NCBI GenBank assembly: GCA_002309635.1
Contig: DBXO01000052.1
Location: 1,072 to 19,116, forward strand
Direction of reading: 5' to 3'
Origin: Ruminococcus flavefaciens
GTDB taxonomy: Bacteria > Bacillota > Clostridia > Oscillospirales > Ruminococcaceae
DNA length: 18,045 nucleotides
The notes below the pieces were generated by a model. That model was not told where the DNA came from. It ran no database searches and saw only the letters and a list, made by a program, of their open reading frames with translations. Positions 5,748 to 12,352 of this stretch are shown here, one piece after another. The stretch's first letter is position 1. Every line of letters begins with the position of its first letter. A program made the translations under genes and the position numbers.

Positions 5748-6911
5748 ATGAAACTCTCTGACACCTCGGATAACATTGTCATTGATGTTGTTGAACAATT
5801 CGACTACTCAACACAGAACGAGTCATATAATGAAAGCTTTATTTCATGGAGAAAAAAGATAGACAATCCCTACGCCTTTAACTTCAGCAGGAACCGTAAG
5901 GAAAGCGTATTCGTCGAAGGCAAGGGCTTTGAGACCAGGTCATTTTCAGACGCCGAGCAGACCTGTATCGGAAAGATACTCAACGTTGCGGGAATCGCAA
6001 TGTTCATCTGGATAGTTGCCGATAATATCATCAGCCGCCTGGCTGTTGCAATATTCGATCTTTTTGGATTCAATATCCATACCTCATTCATCAGCAAAGC
6101 CTACTACGGCGGCAAGACGGAAATAGTTACCGCGCTCATCCTCATATCCGTCATAAAAATATGGCTCCCCGCTCACTACGTCCACCAGAAACTGAAAATG
6201 CCGAGACGTGTCGAGTTCATGACCACACTTAACCACGCTCCCGATATGTTCGGAGCCATTTTCATGGCTCTCTCGGTAAGCGCTATAACCAGTCTCCCAA
6301 GTATCTACACAAACAGGATGCGCGAGGTATTCGATTACTTCAGGTCCATAAACGCCGATTCCTCCGTATGGGATCAGGAGCAGTTCGTTATCTACACCAT
6401 ATTCGATATACTTGTGGTGACCGTAATATCAGAGCTCTTTTTCAGAGGAGCCATTTTCGCAGCGCTGAGACAGTTCGGAGACACCTTTGCAATAATAATA
6501 ACCTCGCTTATGTCGGGACTTCTTGTACAGGACTTCCTTGAAATGCCCGCAGCGATAATGATATCGGCAGTCGCCTCCATCGGCATGCTTCGCAGCGGCT
6601 CCGTATTCACGGCAATATTCGTACAGACCATATTCAAGATGTACCGCCTTGCACTTGTGCTCGCGGACGCAGATTCAAACGATTCACTCCATCTCAGAAG
6701 GAACAGCTTCATACTCCTTGTATTCATAGTAGGAGCTACAGGCGCCTCTATACTGCACCTGTTCAGAAGAAATCAGGAGCTGCACAGGATAGCTGAATAC
6801 AACTCAGAGCTCACACTCAGACAGCGTATGATAGTCGCATTCAAGGCCTTCCCTGTTTCGGCAGTCGTTTGCTTCTGCATACTTGCAGCAGCTATACAGA
6901 TCATTCTTTAG
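5748..6911 (+). CDS. CPBP (Abi/CAAX-type) membrane protein with degenerate active site
   Basis: A 387-residue membrane protein: a hydrophilic N-terminal arm (about 1-72), then roughly eight membrane segments. Residues about 218-300 align with the CPBP intramembrane protease domain. However, the canonical EExxFRG motif appears as SELFFRG (228-234). The FxxxH motif has lost its histidine (SGLLV, V260), and the last His/Asn pair is replaced (FVQTIFKM, Q293). Only E229 and R233 remain, so proteolysis is unlikely and a scaffold or sensor role is more probable. AGGAGGTGAG precedes the ATG. tadA follows after 8 bases. Known CPBP relatives act in prenyl-protein processing, bacteriocin self-immunity and signalling; the role here is unknown. 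Confidence 0.78.
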   Translation: MKLSDTSDNIVIDVVEQFDYSTQNESYNESFISWRKKIDNPYAFNFSRNRKESVFVEGKGFETRSFSDAEQTCIGKILNVAGIAMFIWIVADNIISRLAVAIFDLFGFNIHTSFISKAYYGGKTEIVTALILISVIKIWLPAHYVHQKLKMPRRVEFMTTLNHAPDMFGAIFMALSVSAITSLPSIYTNRMREVFDYFRSINADSSVWDQEQFVIYTIFDILVVTVISELFFRGAIFAALRQFGDTFAIIITSLMSGLLVQDFLEMPAAIMISAVASIGMLRSGSVFTAIFVQTIFKMYRLALVLADADSNDSLHLRRNSFILLVFIVGATGASILHLFRRNQELHRIAEYNSELTLRQRMIVAFKAFPVSAVVCFCILAAAIQIIL

Positions 6912-6919
6912 GAGCAAAA

Positions 6920-7372
6920 ATGGAAAAATATATGCGCCGCGCACTTGAACTTGCGCAGATCGCTTTCAACGAGGGCGAAGTGCCTGTCGGAGCAGTCGTA
7001 GTGAAAAAGGCAACCGGCGAGATCGTCGGTGAGGGAAGAAATATGCGTGAGAGAGCAAGAAACGCTCTTGCCCACGCCGAGATAATGGCCATAGACAGCG
7101 CCTGCCGAAGACTCGGCGGCTGGCGGCTCCCCGACTGCGCTATATATGTTACCCTTGAACCCTGCCCCATGTGCTGCGGAGCCATAATCAACTCCCGCAT
7201 AGACAATGTCATATTCGGTGCCTACGATGAAAAAAGCGGGTCCGCAGTATCGGTGCAGAAAATGTTTGAGCTCCCCTACAACTACCGCCCTGAGGTAACA
7301 GGCGGAGTCATGGAACAGGAATGCGCAGGTATACTGTCCGAGTTTTTCAGGCAGCTGCGCCAAAGAAAATAA
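6920..7372 (+). CDS. tadA: tRNA-specific adenosine deaminase
   Basis: A complete 150-residue cytosolic enzyme that deaminates adenosine-34 to inosine in the anticodon of tRNA-Arg(ACG), allowing one tRNA to read CGU, CGC and CGA. The zinc site is intact: HAE at 52-54 (H52 ligand, E54 proton shuttle) and PCPMC at 81-85 (C82, C85 ligands). GEVPVGAVVV (19-28) and SGSAVSVQKMFELP (106-119) are typical of TadA rather than cytosine or guanine deaminases. The start at 6920 is chosen because TAGGAG, overlapping the stop of the preceding gene, lies 5 bases upstream. A longer frame from 6869 lies in the CPBP gene. It is co-transcribed with the CPBP gene and ends at a terminator. Confidence 0.95.
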   Translation: MEKYMRRALELAQIAFNEGEVPVGAVVVKKATGEIVGEGRNMRERARNALAHAEIMAIDSACRRLGGWRLPDCAIYVTLEPCPMCCGAIINSRIDNVIFGAYDEKSGSAVSVQKMFELPYNYRPEVTGGVMEQECAGILSEFFRQLRQRK

Positions 7373-7379
7373 AAATTGC

Positions 7380-8357
7380 CTATCCGCTGACATTCACAGC
7401 GGATCTTTTTATTTCCGCGATTATCAGCACTCCTATAGCCGCAGCCGCCCGCAAAAGTATAAGCTCCCGCCCGGATATGAGCAGCGCCGTTCCGATGACA
7501 GCCGCCGCTGCCGTGCTGCTCCTGTAGCGGAGAAAGCCGGGAAACAGCTCCTTCAGAATATGAGCTGCCGTCATTATATGCAGGGTCACGGAAAATACCG
7601 CAAAGGCAATGAATACCACAAGGAAAAGCGAATCTATCCTCTGCGCCTCGAATGGCTGCGAAAGCTGCGCGGCGGTTATCACGGGAAAGTCCGTTACGGT
7701 GACTATGCCTCCCGCCACGGAAAGAGCAGTCAGCAGCACGACAGCGGTCAGCACAGCCCTTGCTCCGAAGTAAACTAACGCTGTACGAAAACGTTCCCCC
7801 TTTGTTTTGTCAAGCAGCACAAAGAAGCTGCCGATACCTCCGCTGAGGGCGTTCCCTCTCATGAATTCATACACAAAGCCGCTCATTTCCGGGCGGCTTA
7901 TGTTTTCCCATTCAGCGTTGAATGCGGCACTTGAAAAGTCGATAAGGATACACAGGGCTCCCGCCGCCGCAATGATCACGGCAGCCCGCGAAACCGCCCT
8001 TATCCCGGTCGAGGAGCCGTAAATGCACACCGCCGCTATAAGTCCCGCCGTCAGTACCCTGCCCCATATGCCGGAGCCGTCCTCATAGGGGATATATATT
8101 ACCTCATGGGTGCGCCATAGGGATGAAAACACCACACCTCCGCTGAACAACGTATACACAGCAAAAATCAGCTTTTTCAGCCGGGAGCTCCCGCCTCCGT
8201 GAATTATAAATATCAATGCAAAAAGGAACTGAAACGCCGCTGCTGCCAATGCTCCGTACAGCGTCATAAGCGAGATGTTCCCGCCTGTACAGAAAAGTCC
8301 GAAAACATCGGCGATCACAAGCATTGCCCCCAGCTGATATCCCGATATGCTATTCAT
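7380..8357 (-). CDS. gerB: spore germination permease GerB (GerAB family)
   Basis: A 325-residue, about ten-helix membrane protein of the amino acid/polyamine/organocation superfamily, the GerB subunit that forms the germinant-binding part of spore receptors. Signs are the N-terminal ISGYQLGAMLVIADVFGLF, the paired small-residue helices, and QPFEAQRIDSLFLVVFIAFA near residues 237-256, the conserved segment with the RxDSLF pattern. It is slightly short (most are about 360). Its ATG overlaps the gerA stop by 8 bases, with GGAGG 7 bases upstream inside gerA, so the two are translationally coupled. Its final codons form part of the terminator hairpin at 7382-7404. The germinant cannot be predicted. 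Confidence 0.87.
   Translation of the reverse strand: MNSISGYQLGAMLVIADVFGLFCTGGNISLMTLYGALAAAAFQFLFALIFIIHGGGSSRLKKLIFAVYTLFSGGVVFSSLWRTHEVIYIPYEDGSGIWGRVLTAGLIAAVCIYGSSTGIRAVSRAAVIIAAAGALCILIDFSSAAFNAEWENISRPEMSGFVYEFMRGNALSGGIGSFFVLLDKTKGERFRTALVYFGARAVLTAVVLLTALSVAGGIVTVTDFPVITAAQLSQPFEAQRIDSLFLVVFIAFAVFSVTLHIMTAAHILKELFPGFLRYRSSTAAAAVIGTALLISGRELILLRAAAAIGVLIIAEIKRSAVNVSG
7382..7411. terminator. bidirectional terminator overlapping the gerB 3' end
   Basis: ATCCGCTG (7382-7389) and CAGCGGAT (7397-7404) around 7 bases, followed by CTTTTT on the plus strand. The minus strand reads out into ATTTTTATTTT. It ends tadA and gerB transcripts while encoding the last codons of gerB. Confidence 0.8.
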
Positions 8358-9792
8358 GGTATTCCTCCACCGTAAAGCCTCTGCTCTGCATTTTTCTCAT
8401 GCCGCTCCGCACGGCGGTATCTCCCATTCCCGAAGCTCTGAACGGCGAAAACGGCGCCGTATACGGAAAGCCGTAATCCTCAGTGGCGCAGATATTCATA
8501 AGAACTCCGCAGGCAAGGAGGCTTATGCCGAAGATACCCATTATACCGCCTGCAAGAAGAAAAACGAACCGCAGCACTGTTATCTGCGGGTTCAGCTCGG
8601 GTATAACAAGTCCGCCAAGTACAGCAAGAGCTGTCATGGTCAGCAGCGGAGTGCTTATAAGTCCTGAATTTACCGCCGCGTCGCCTATTATCAGGCCGCT
8701 TATTATGCTGACGGCTCCGCCTGCAGGCTTCGGCAGGCGTACTCCCGCCTCACGCACCACTTCATACATGAGAAGTGCGAACATCGCCTCTGTCACTATG
8801 GAAAGCGGAGCCTTTTTCTCCGCCTCAACAAGAAGCATGAACAGGGTACTGTTGAGCAGCTCGGGGTGGTACATTACTATCGAAACATAAAACGAGGGCA
8901 GCAGCACAGCCGCTATAAAAGCAATATACTTCAGCCACCGAATGAACGTGGAATAATACGGCTTGTAGGCGTAATCGTCCAGAGTCTGAAAACTCTCGCA
9001 GAACAGGCGTGGCACAACTATGGCATAGGGAACGCCGTCGACCAGAAGAGCTGCTCTCCCCTCTATAAGCTTTGAGCAGAGCACGTCAGGACGCTCGGTA
9101 GTGCCCGTGGAGTCGAATATCTCAAAGCTGCCGTTCTCCATAAAAGGGCGCAGATAGCCTGTAGTGAGAACGGCTTCGGGCTCTGCCTTTTCAAGGGAGC
9201 TCCTTATCCTCCCGATAAGCTCCACGGGCACTCGGTCCTTCATATAGCACAGGCATATATCGGTATTGCTCTTACTGCCCTTTGCGGACAGCTCCATGAC
9301 AAGCTCGGGGCTTTTCAGCCTTCGGCGTATCTGGGACATATTCACCCGGACGGTCTCCGTAAACCCCTCGTGGGCTCCCATGACATTTCCCTCACCGGAG
9401 GGCTCCTCAACGCCCCTTGCCGCAAATCCCTGCACCCCGAAAGCAAGAGCCTTCGTCATGCCCTCCGCAAGCAGCACCGCAAATCCCGAATACAGCAGCC
9501 TGAACAGAGTCGGATAGTCGCCGGCCTCGGGACGGTCCGTAGAAAGCAGGAGTTCCTCCGAGATATAGTGAAAGAGTTCCTCCGCGCTGCGCTGCTTTGG
9601 AATATCTGTGACGGGTTCAAAGACAAGCTCGGTAATGACCGAGGTGGAGACCATGCCCTCGCAGCAAAGCAGAGCACAGTGTATACCGCCTGTGACGAAA
9701 CGGTTTATCAGAACATCGGAGGAGTTCCCCGAAATGCGGCGTATCTCTTCTATACTGCCGTCAAGTCCGGGCAGAAGTCCGCTTTTCTCCAT
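8350..9792 (-). CDS. gerA: spore germination protein GerA
   Basis: A 480-residue GerA-family subunit: a soluble N-terminal half (about 1-280) and a membrane half of four to five helices (about 285-445). Motifs include HEGFTE (141-146), NMSQIRRRLKSPEL just after it, TTERPD (231-236), EGRAALLVDGVP (244-255) and LLPSFYVS (297-304). REAGVRLPKPAGGAVSI is the usual 'R.aG.RlP...G.avsi' segment. With GerB and GerC it forms a germinant-gated receptor in the spore inner membrane. The start is the ATG at 9792, with GAGGTGA 5 bases upstream. The longer frame from 9840 is wrong because its extra 16 codons are the sigma-G promoter. The gene heads the gerA-gerB operon. Confidence 0.93.
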   Translation of the reverse strand: MEKSGLLPGLDGSIEEIRRISGNSSDVLINRFVTGGIHCALLCCEGMVSTSVITELVFEPVTDIPKQRSAEELFHYISEELLLSTDRPEAGDYPTLFRLLYSGFAVLLAEGMTKALAFGVQGFAARGVEEPSGEGNVMGAHEGFTETVRVNMSQIRRRLKSPELVMELSAKGSKSNTDICLCYMKDRVPVELIGRIRSSLEKAEPEAVLTTGYLRPFMENGSFEIFDSTGTTERPDVLCSKLIEGRAALLVDGVPYAIVVPRLFCESFQTLDDYAYKPYYSTFIRWLKYIAFIAAVLLPSFYVSIVMYHPELLNSTLFMLLVEAEKKAPLSIVTEAMFALLMYEVVREAGVRLPKPAGGAVSIISGLIIGDAAVNSGLISTPLLTMTALAVLGGLVIPELNPQITVLRFVFLLAGGIMGIFGISLLACGVLMNICATEDYGFPYTAPFSPFRASGMGDTAVRSGMRKMQSRGFTVEEYHE

Positions 9793-9809
9793 ACATCTCA
9801 CCTCGGAGG

Positions 9810-9839
9810 TAGTATGTGCTTGATCTGCATAAATATTCA
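9810..9839 (-). promoter_or_regulatory. sigma-G (forespore) promoter of gerA-gerB
   Basis: On the minus strand TGAATA (9839-9834), exactly 17 bases, then CATACTA (9816-9810). This matches the Bacillus/Clostridium sigma-G consensus (GHATR, 17-18, CATNNTA) at every position. The predicted leader is only about 11-14 bases and consists of the ribosome binding site. It matches the forespore expression of ger operons. Confidence 0.82.
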
Positions 9840-9848
9840 AATCAAGCC

Positions 9849-9901
9849 GTCAGCATACAGAAGCGGCTTCCTTGCTGACATTATTAAATGTGCTTTAATA
9901 A
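9849..9901 (-). promoter_or_regulatory. dyads upstream of the gerA promoter
   Basis: An exact 8-base inverted repeat, TTATTAAA (9881-9888) and TTTAATAA (9894-9901), separated by TGTGC, lies about 42 bases upstream of the -35. Closer in, GTCAGCA (9849-9855) pairs with TGCTGAC (9873-9879) and encloses GAAG/CTTC. These could bind a forespore regulator or simply be remnants of intergenic repeats. Confidence 0.35.
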
Positions 9902-9944
9902 CCGGGCCTTTTTTTTCGGACGGTGGAATACGCTCCATGTATAC

Positions 9945-9972
9945 GAAAAAGCGGGCGCAAAATATGCGCCCG
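9945..9972 (-). terminator. intrinsic terminator of nadC
   Basis: On the minus strand CGGGCGCA (9972-9965) pairs with TGCGCCCG (9959-9952) around TATTT, then CTTTTT. It lies about 30 bases past the nadC stop. Confidence 0.82.
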
Positions 9973-10003
9973 ACTTATCACTATTCACTAATTACTGCTC
10001 ACT
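9973..10003 (-). repeat. tandem heptanucleotide repeat at the nadC stop
   Basis: The trinucleotide ACT (AGT on the coding strand) recurs exactly every 7 bases at 9973, 9980, 9987, 9994 and 10001. The minus-strand units are AGTGAGC, AGTAATT, AGTGAAT, AGTGATA. The array begins inside the nadC stop codon and fills the space to its terminator. Confidence 0.75.
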
Positions 10004-10838
10004 TGCGGATCTTCATTGAGATATCGAAGCACTTGACGGAATGTGTAAGAGCACCGAGTGAGATTATATCCACGCCTGTTTCCGCAACGGAACGGATATT
10101 CTCGGCAGTGACGTTGCCCGAAGCCTCCAGCATAGCTCTGCCGTCGGTTATAGCAACAGCTTCCTTCATCTCGTCACAGCTCATATTGTCCAGCATGATT
10201 ATCTCCACCCTGTTGTCAAGAGCCTCGCGGAGCTCGTCAAGGGTACGCACCTCCACCTCTATCTTTACGGTATGACCTATCTTCTCACGGAGAACTGTCA
10301 CAGCAGCGGTTATACCGCCGTATGCGTCGATATGATTATCCTTGAGCATAGCTGCGTCCGAGAGGTTGAAACGATGGTTCTTTCCGCCGCCCACAGTTAC
10401 CGCATATTTCTGTATAGCACGAAGTCCCGGGAGAGTCTTTCTCGTGTCGGTAACGGCGGCCTTTGTTCCCTTTACAAGCTCCACGCACTTGTTCGTGGCA
10501 GTTGCTATGCCAGACATGTGCTGTAACAGGTTGAGGGCTGTTCTCTCGCCCTTGAGGAGAGTAAGGGTGCTGCCTTCAAGCTCTGCGATAATGTCGCCCT
10601 TCTTTACCTTTGTGCCGTCGTTCAGAAGTATCTTAAAGTCCACATCGCCGCCTGCAAGGTCGAAAACGCGCTTAGCCACCTCGATACCGCAGACAACTCC
10701 AGTGTCCTTTGCAACGTAGTAAGCTGAGCTCCTGTGCTCGGGAGGGATAAGGTTATCCGCAGCCGCGTCGATGTAGTTTATGTCCTCCATGAGGGCAGTG
10801 GTTATGATATTATCAACATAGCATTGTAAAAGCTTCAT
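9999..10838 (-). CDS. nadC: nicotinate-nucleotide pyrophosphorylase (quinolinate phosphoribosyltransferase)
   Basis: A complete 279-residue enzyme converting quinolinate and PRPP to nicotinate mononucleotide, CO2 and PPi, the third step of de novo NAD synthesis (EC 2.4.2.19). Motifs are intact: ERTALNLLQHMSGIAT (98-113), TRKTLPGLRAIQKYAV (132-147), GGGKNHRFNLSDAAMLKDNH (150-169), EASGNV near 240 and GVDIISLGALTHS near 255. An AAAGGA ribosome binding site lies 10 bases before the ATG. No strong own promoter is visible, so it may be read from nadB through the carboxypeptidase gene. The last codon and stop belong to a heptamer repeat. nadB lies 1.5 kb upstream; nadA is not in the window. Confidence 0.96.
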   Translation of the reverse strand: MKLLQCYVDNIITTALMEDINYIDAAADNLIPPEHRSSAYYVAKDTGVVCGIEVAKRVFDLAGGDVDFKILLNDGTKVKKGDIIAELEGSTLTLLKGERTALNLLQHMSGIATATNKCVELVKGTKAAVTDTRKTLPGLRAIQKYAVTVGGGKNHRFNLSDAAMLKDNHIDAYGGITAAVTVLREKIGHTVKIEVEVRTLDELREALDNRVEIIMLDNMSCDEMKEAVAITDGRAMLEASGNVTAENIRSVAETGVDIISLGALTHSVKCFDISMKIRK

Positions 10839-10873
10839 ATATAAAGTCCTTTCATTGTAAATTCAAAAATATG

Positions 10874-10901
10874 GAAAGCTGAAAGTTCAGAGTGCAGAGT
10901 T
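10874..10901. repeat. tandem heptanucleotide repeat upstream of nadC
   Basis: Four consecutive 7-base units: GAAAGCT, GAAAGTT, CAGAGTG, CAGAGTT. The last is followed at once by the left arm of the long hairpin at 10902-10962, so the two look like one composite intergenic element. Confidence 0.65.
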
Positions 10902-10962
10902 GATCGGTCCGCCACGCTCACACAGCTTGAATTTTACCGCCGCAGGCGACACCCAACCGATC
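10902..10962. other. long hairpin between the carboxypeptidase gene and nadC
   Basis: GATCGGT (10902-10908) pairs with ACCGATC (10956-10962). Inside it CGCC (10910-10913) can pair with GGCG (10945-10948). The right arm touches the stop codon of the carboxypeptidase gene. With no U-run it is not a standard terminator; it may be an RNA processing or stabilising element in the nad transcript, or a mobile intergenic repeat. Confidence 0.5.
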
Positions 10963-12296
10963 TATGATCTGTATTCAGAGTCGATACAGAGGAACTCCTC
11001 CAGGGTGAGCCCCGAATCGGCTACCTCCTTTGCAAGCTCCTTTCCGAGATAACGTATATGCCAAGACTCGTACTGATAGCCGGTTATGCTCTCCTTGCCG
11101 AGAGGATAGCGTATGATAAAACCGTAATTCACGCAGTTTGCAGCAAGCCACTTCGCCTCAGGCGTGCCTGTGAACCAGTCGCCTGCATAGTTTATATCCA
11201 TCGCAAGTCCCGTCTGATGCTCGGAATGACCTGCCCTTGCGGAATAAGTGTCCGCAGCAGCCTGACCGTCACGGGCAACGTAATTATTGTACAGCTGCCC
11301 CTGATAAGCATACGAACGATAGCCCGAAGCGATACTCAGGCTGTATCCTGCCTTTTTTGCGTCAGCCTGCATAGTGTTGAAAGCAGCCTGCGGCTCGGGA
11401 AGTATCCCCGCCGGATTATAGCCGGCAGGCAGCGAATAGGTCTTGTTTGCGATGAGTATACCATTAATATAAGTGATACCGTCACGTTCCTCTATCTCCT
11501 GACGGGTGAATCTTTCAGCCGTTCCGTCGCTCCATGTGACCGTGAAGTGCATTGAATCATTGCGCACCTTTTTTCCGTATGCCGCATTTTCGGTATTGCC
11601 GAAGTGAAAAACTATGTCTCCACCGTCGGGAGCATACTCGAACCGGCTCGTACCGCCGCTTTTGTCTGTGACCTTTCCGCTGAGGCCGTTTATCTCAAAT
11701 GTCCGTCCCTGAGAAGTGACCCATCTGCCAGAAAGCAGCTCCGAGCTGTTAAGCTTTTCGCCGTACAGATACCTGTATGTCTCAGCGCTGCCGTTTTCCC
11801 ATTTCAGTACAAAGGATCTGTCCCCTGTCCATGTGATGAATGCGGACATTTCAGCGCCTGAAGCGGTGCGGAATATCAGAAGGTCGTTTACTGTCTCAAG
11901 CCTGTAGCTCACGCTGCTGCCGTCGGGAGTTGTTATGGTGACAGCTCCGTTTCCGAAGCTGAGATACCTCTTTACACCGCCGCAGTCTCCTATCCATGTA
12001 CCTACGGGAAGCTTTTTCCCGCTTTCGAGGACCGCCTCCTGCAAGCACGAAAGGTCAAGGTTATCAACCAGCCCGTCGCAGTTCATGTCCGCAGCGTTGA
12101 GCTGCTCGTCGTTCAGACCGTATCTGCCGAGAATATAGTTCTTCAGTATCACTATGTCACATACCGATACCCTGTCGTCGCGGTCAACGTCGCCTTTTAT
12201 CATAGTGGAAGCCGCACTGACCCCGTTTGCTGTCACACAGGCGCAAAGAGTTCCCGCAGCAGTCAGTGCCGTCAATGCTTTTTTTATCATGTCCAT
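10962..12296 (-). CDS. secreted dockerin-containing D-alanyl-D-alanine carboxypeptidase (VanY-like)
   Basis: A 444-residue exported protein. It has a signal peptide (1-about 28, ending VSAA). An N-terminal dockerin follows (35-92), with two calcium-loop repeats, GDVDRDDRVSVCDIV and ADMNCDGLVDNLDLS. Two similar beta-rich modules come next (about 98-178 and 188-265; each starts GxW and ends with a W..G.AE pattern). A C-terminal VanY/M15 peptidase lies at about 275-434. The zinc site is intact: H360 in SEHQTG, D367 in AMDIN and H413 in SWHIRYLG; GYRSYAYQGQ is also typical. It would trim peptidoglycan stem peptides and, via the dockerin, could dock on a cohesin scaffold. The start at 12296 follows AGGGGG; an upstream in-frame GTG at 12314 is less likely. 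It sits between nadB and nadC. Confidence 0.9.
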   Translation of the reverse strand: MDMIKKALTALTAAGTLCACVTANGVSAASTMIKGDVDRDDRVSVCDIVILKNYILGRYGLNDEQLNAADMNCDGLVDNLDLSCLQEAVLESGKKLPVGTWIGDCGGVKRYLSFGNGAVTITTPDGSSVSYRLETVNDLLIFRTASGAEMSAFITWTGDRSFVLKWENGSAETYRYLYGEKLNSSELLSGRWVTSQGRTFEINGLSGKVTDKSGGTSRFEYAPDGGDIVFHFGNTENAAYGKKVRNDSMHFTVTWSDGTAERFTRQEIEERDGITYINGILIANKTYSLPAGYNPAGILPEPQAAFNTMQADAKKAGYSLSIASGYRSYAYQGQLYNNYVARDGQAAADTYSARAGHSEHQTGLAMDINYAGDWFTGTPEAKWLAANCVNYGFIIRYPLGKESITGYQYESWHIRYLGKELAKEVADSGLTLEEFLCIDSEYRS

Positions 12297-12352
12297 ATAT
12301 GATCCCCCTTCCACATCATAATAACGAAGCAGACCGCAGAGGTCAGACTTTT

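Noticed and set aside
9370..10275. A 301-codon plus-strand frame spanning gerA, its promoter and nadC
   Set aside because: It crosses two real genes, a terminator and a repeat, and shows no domain.
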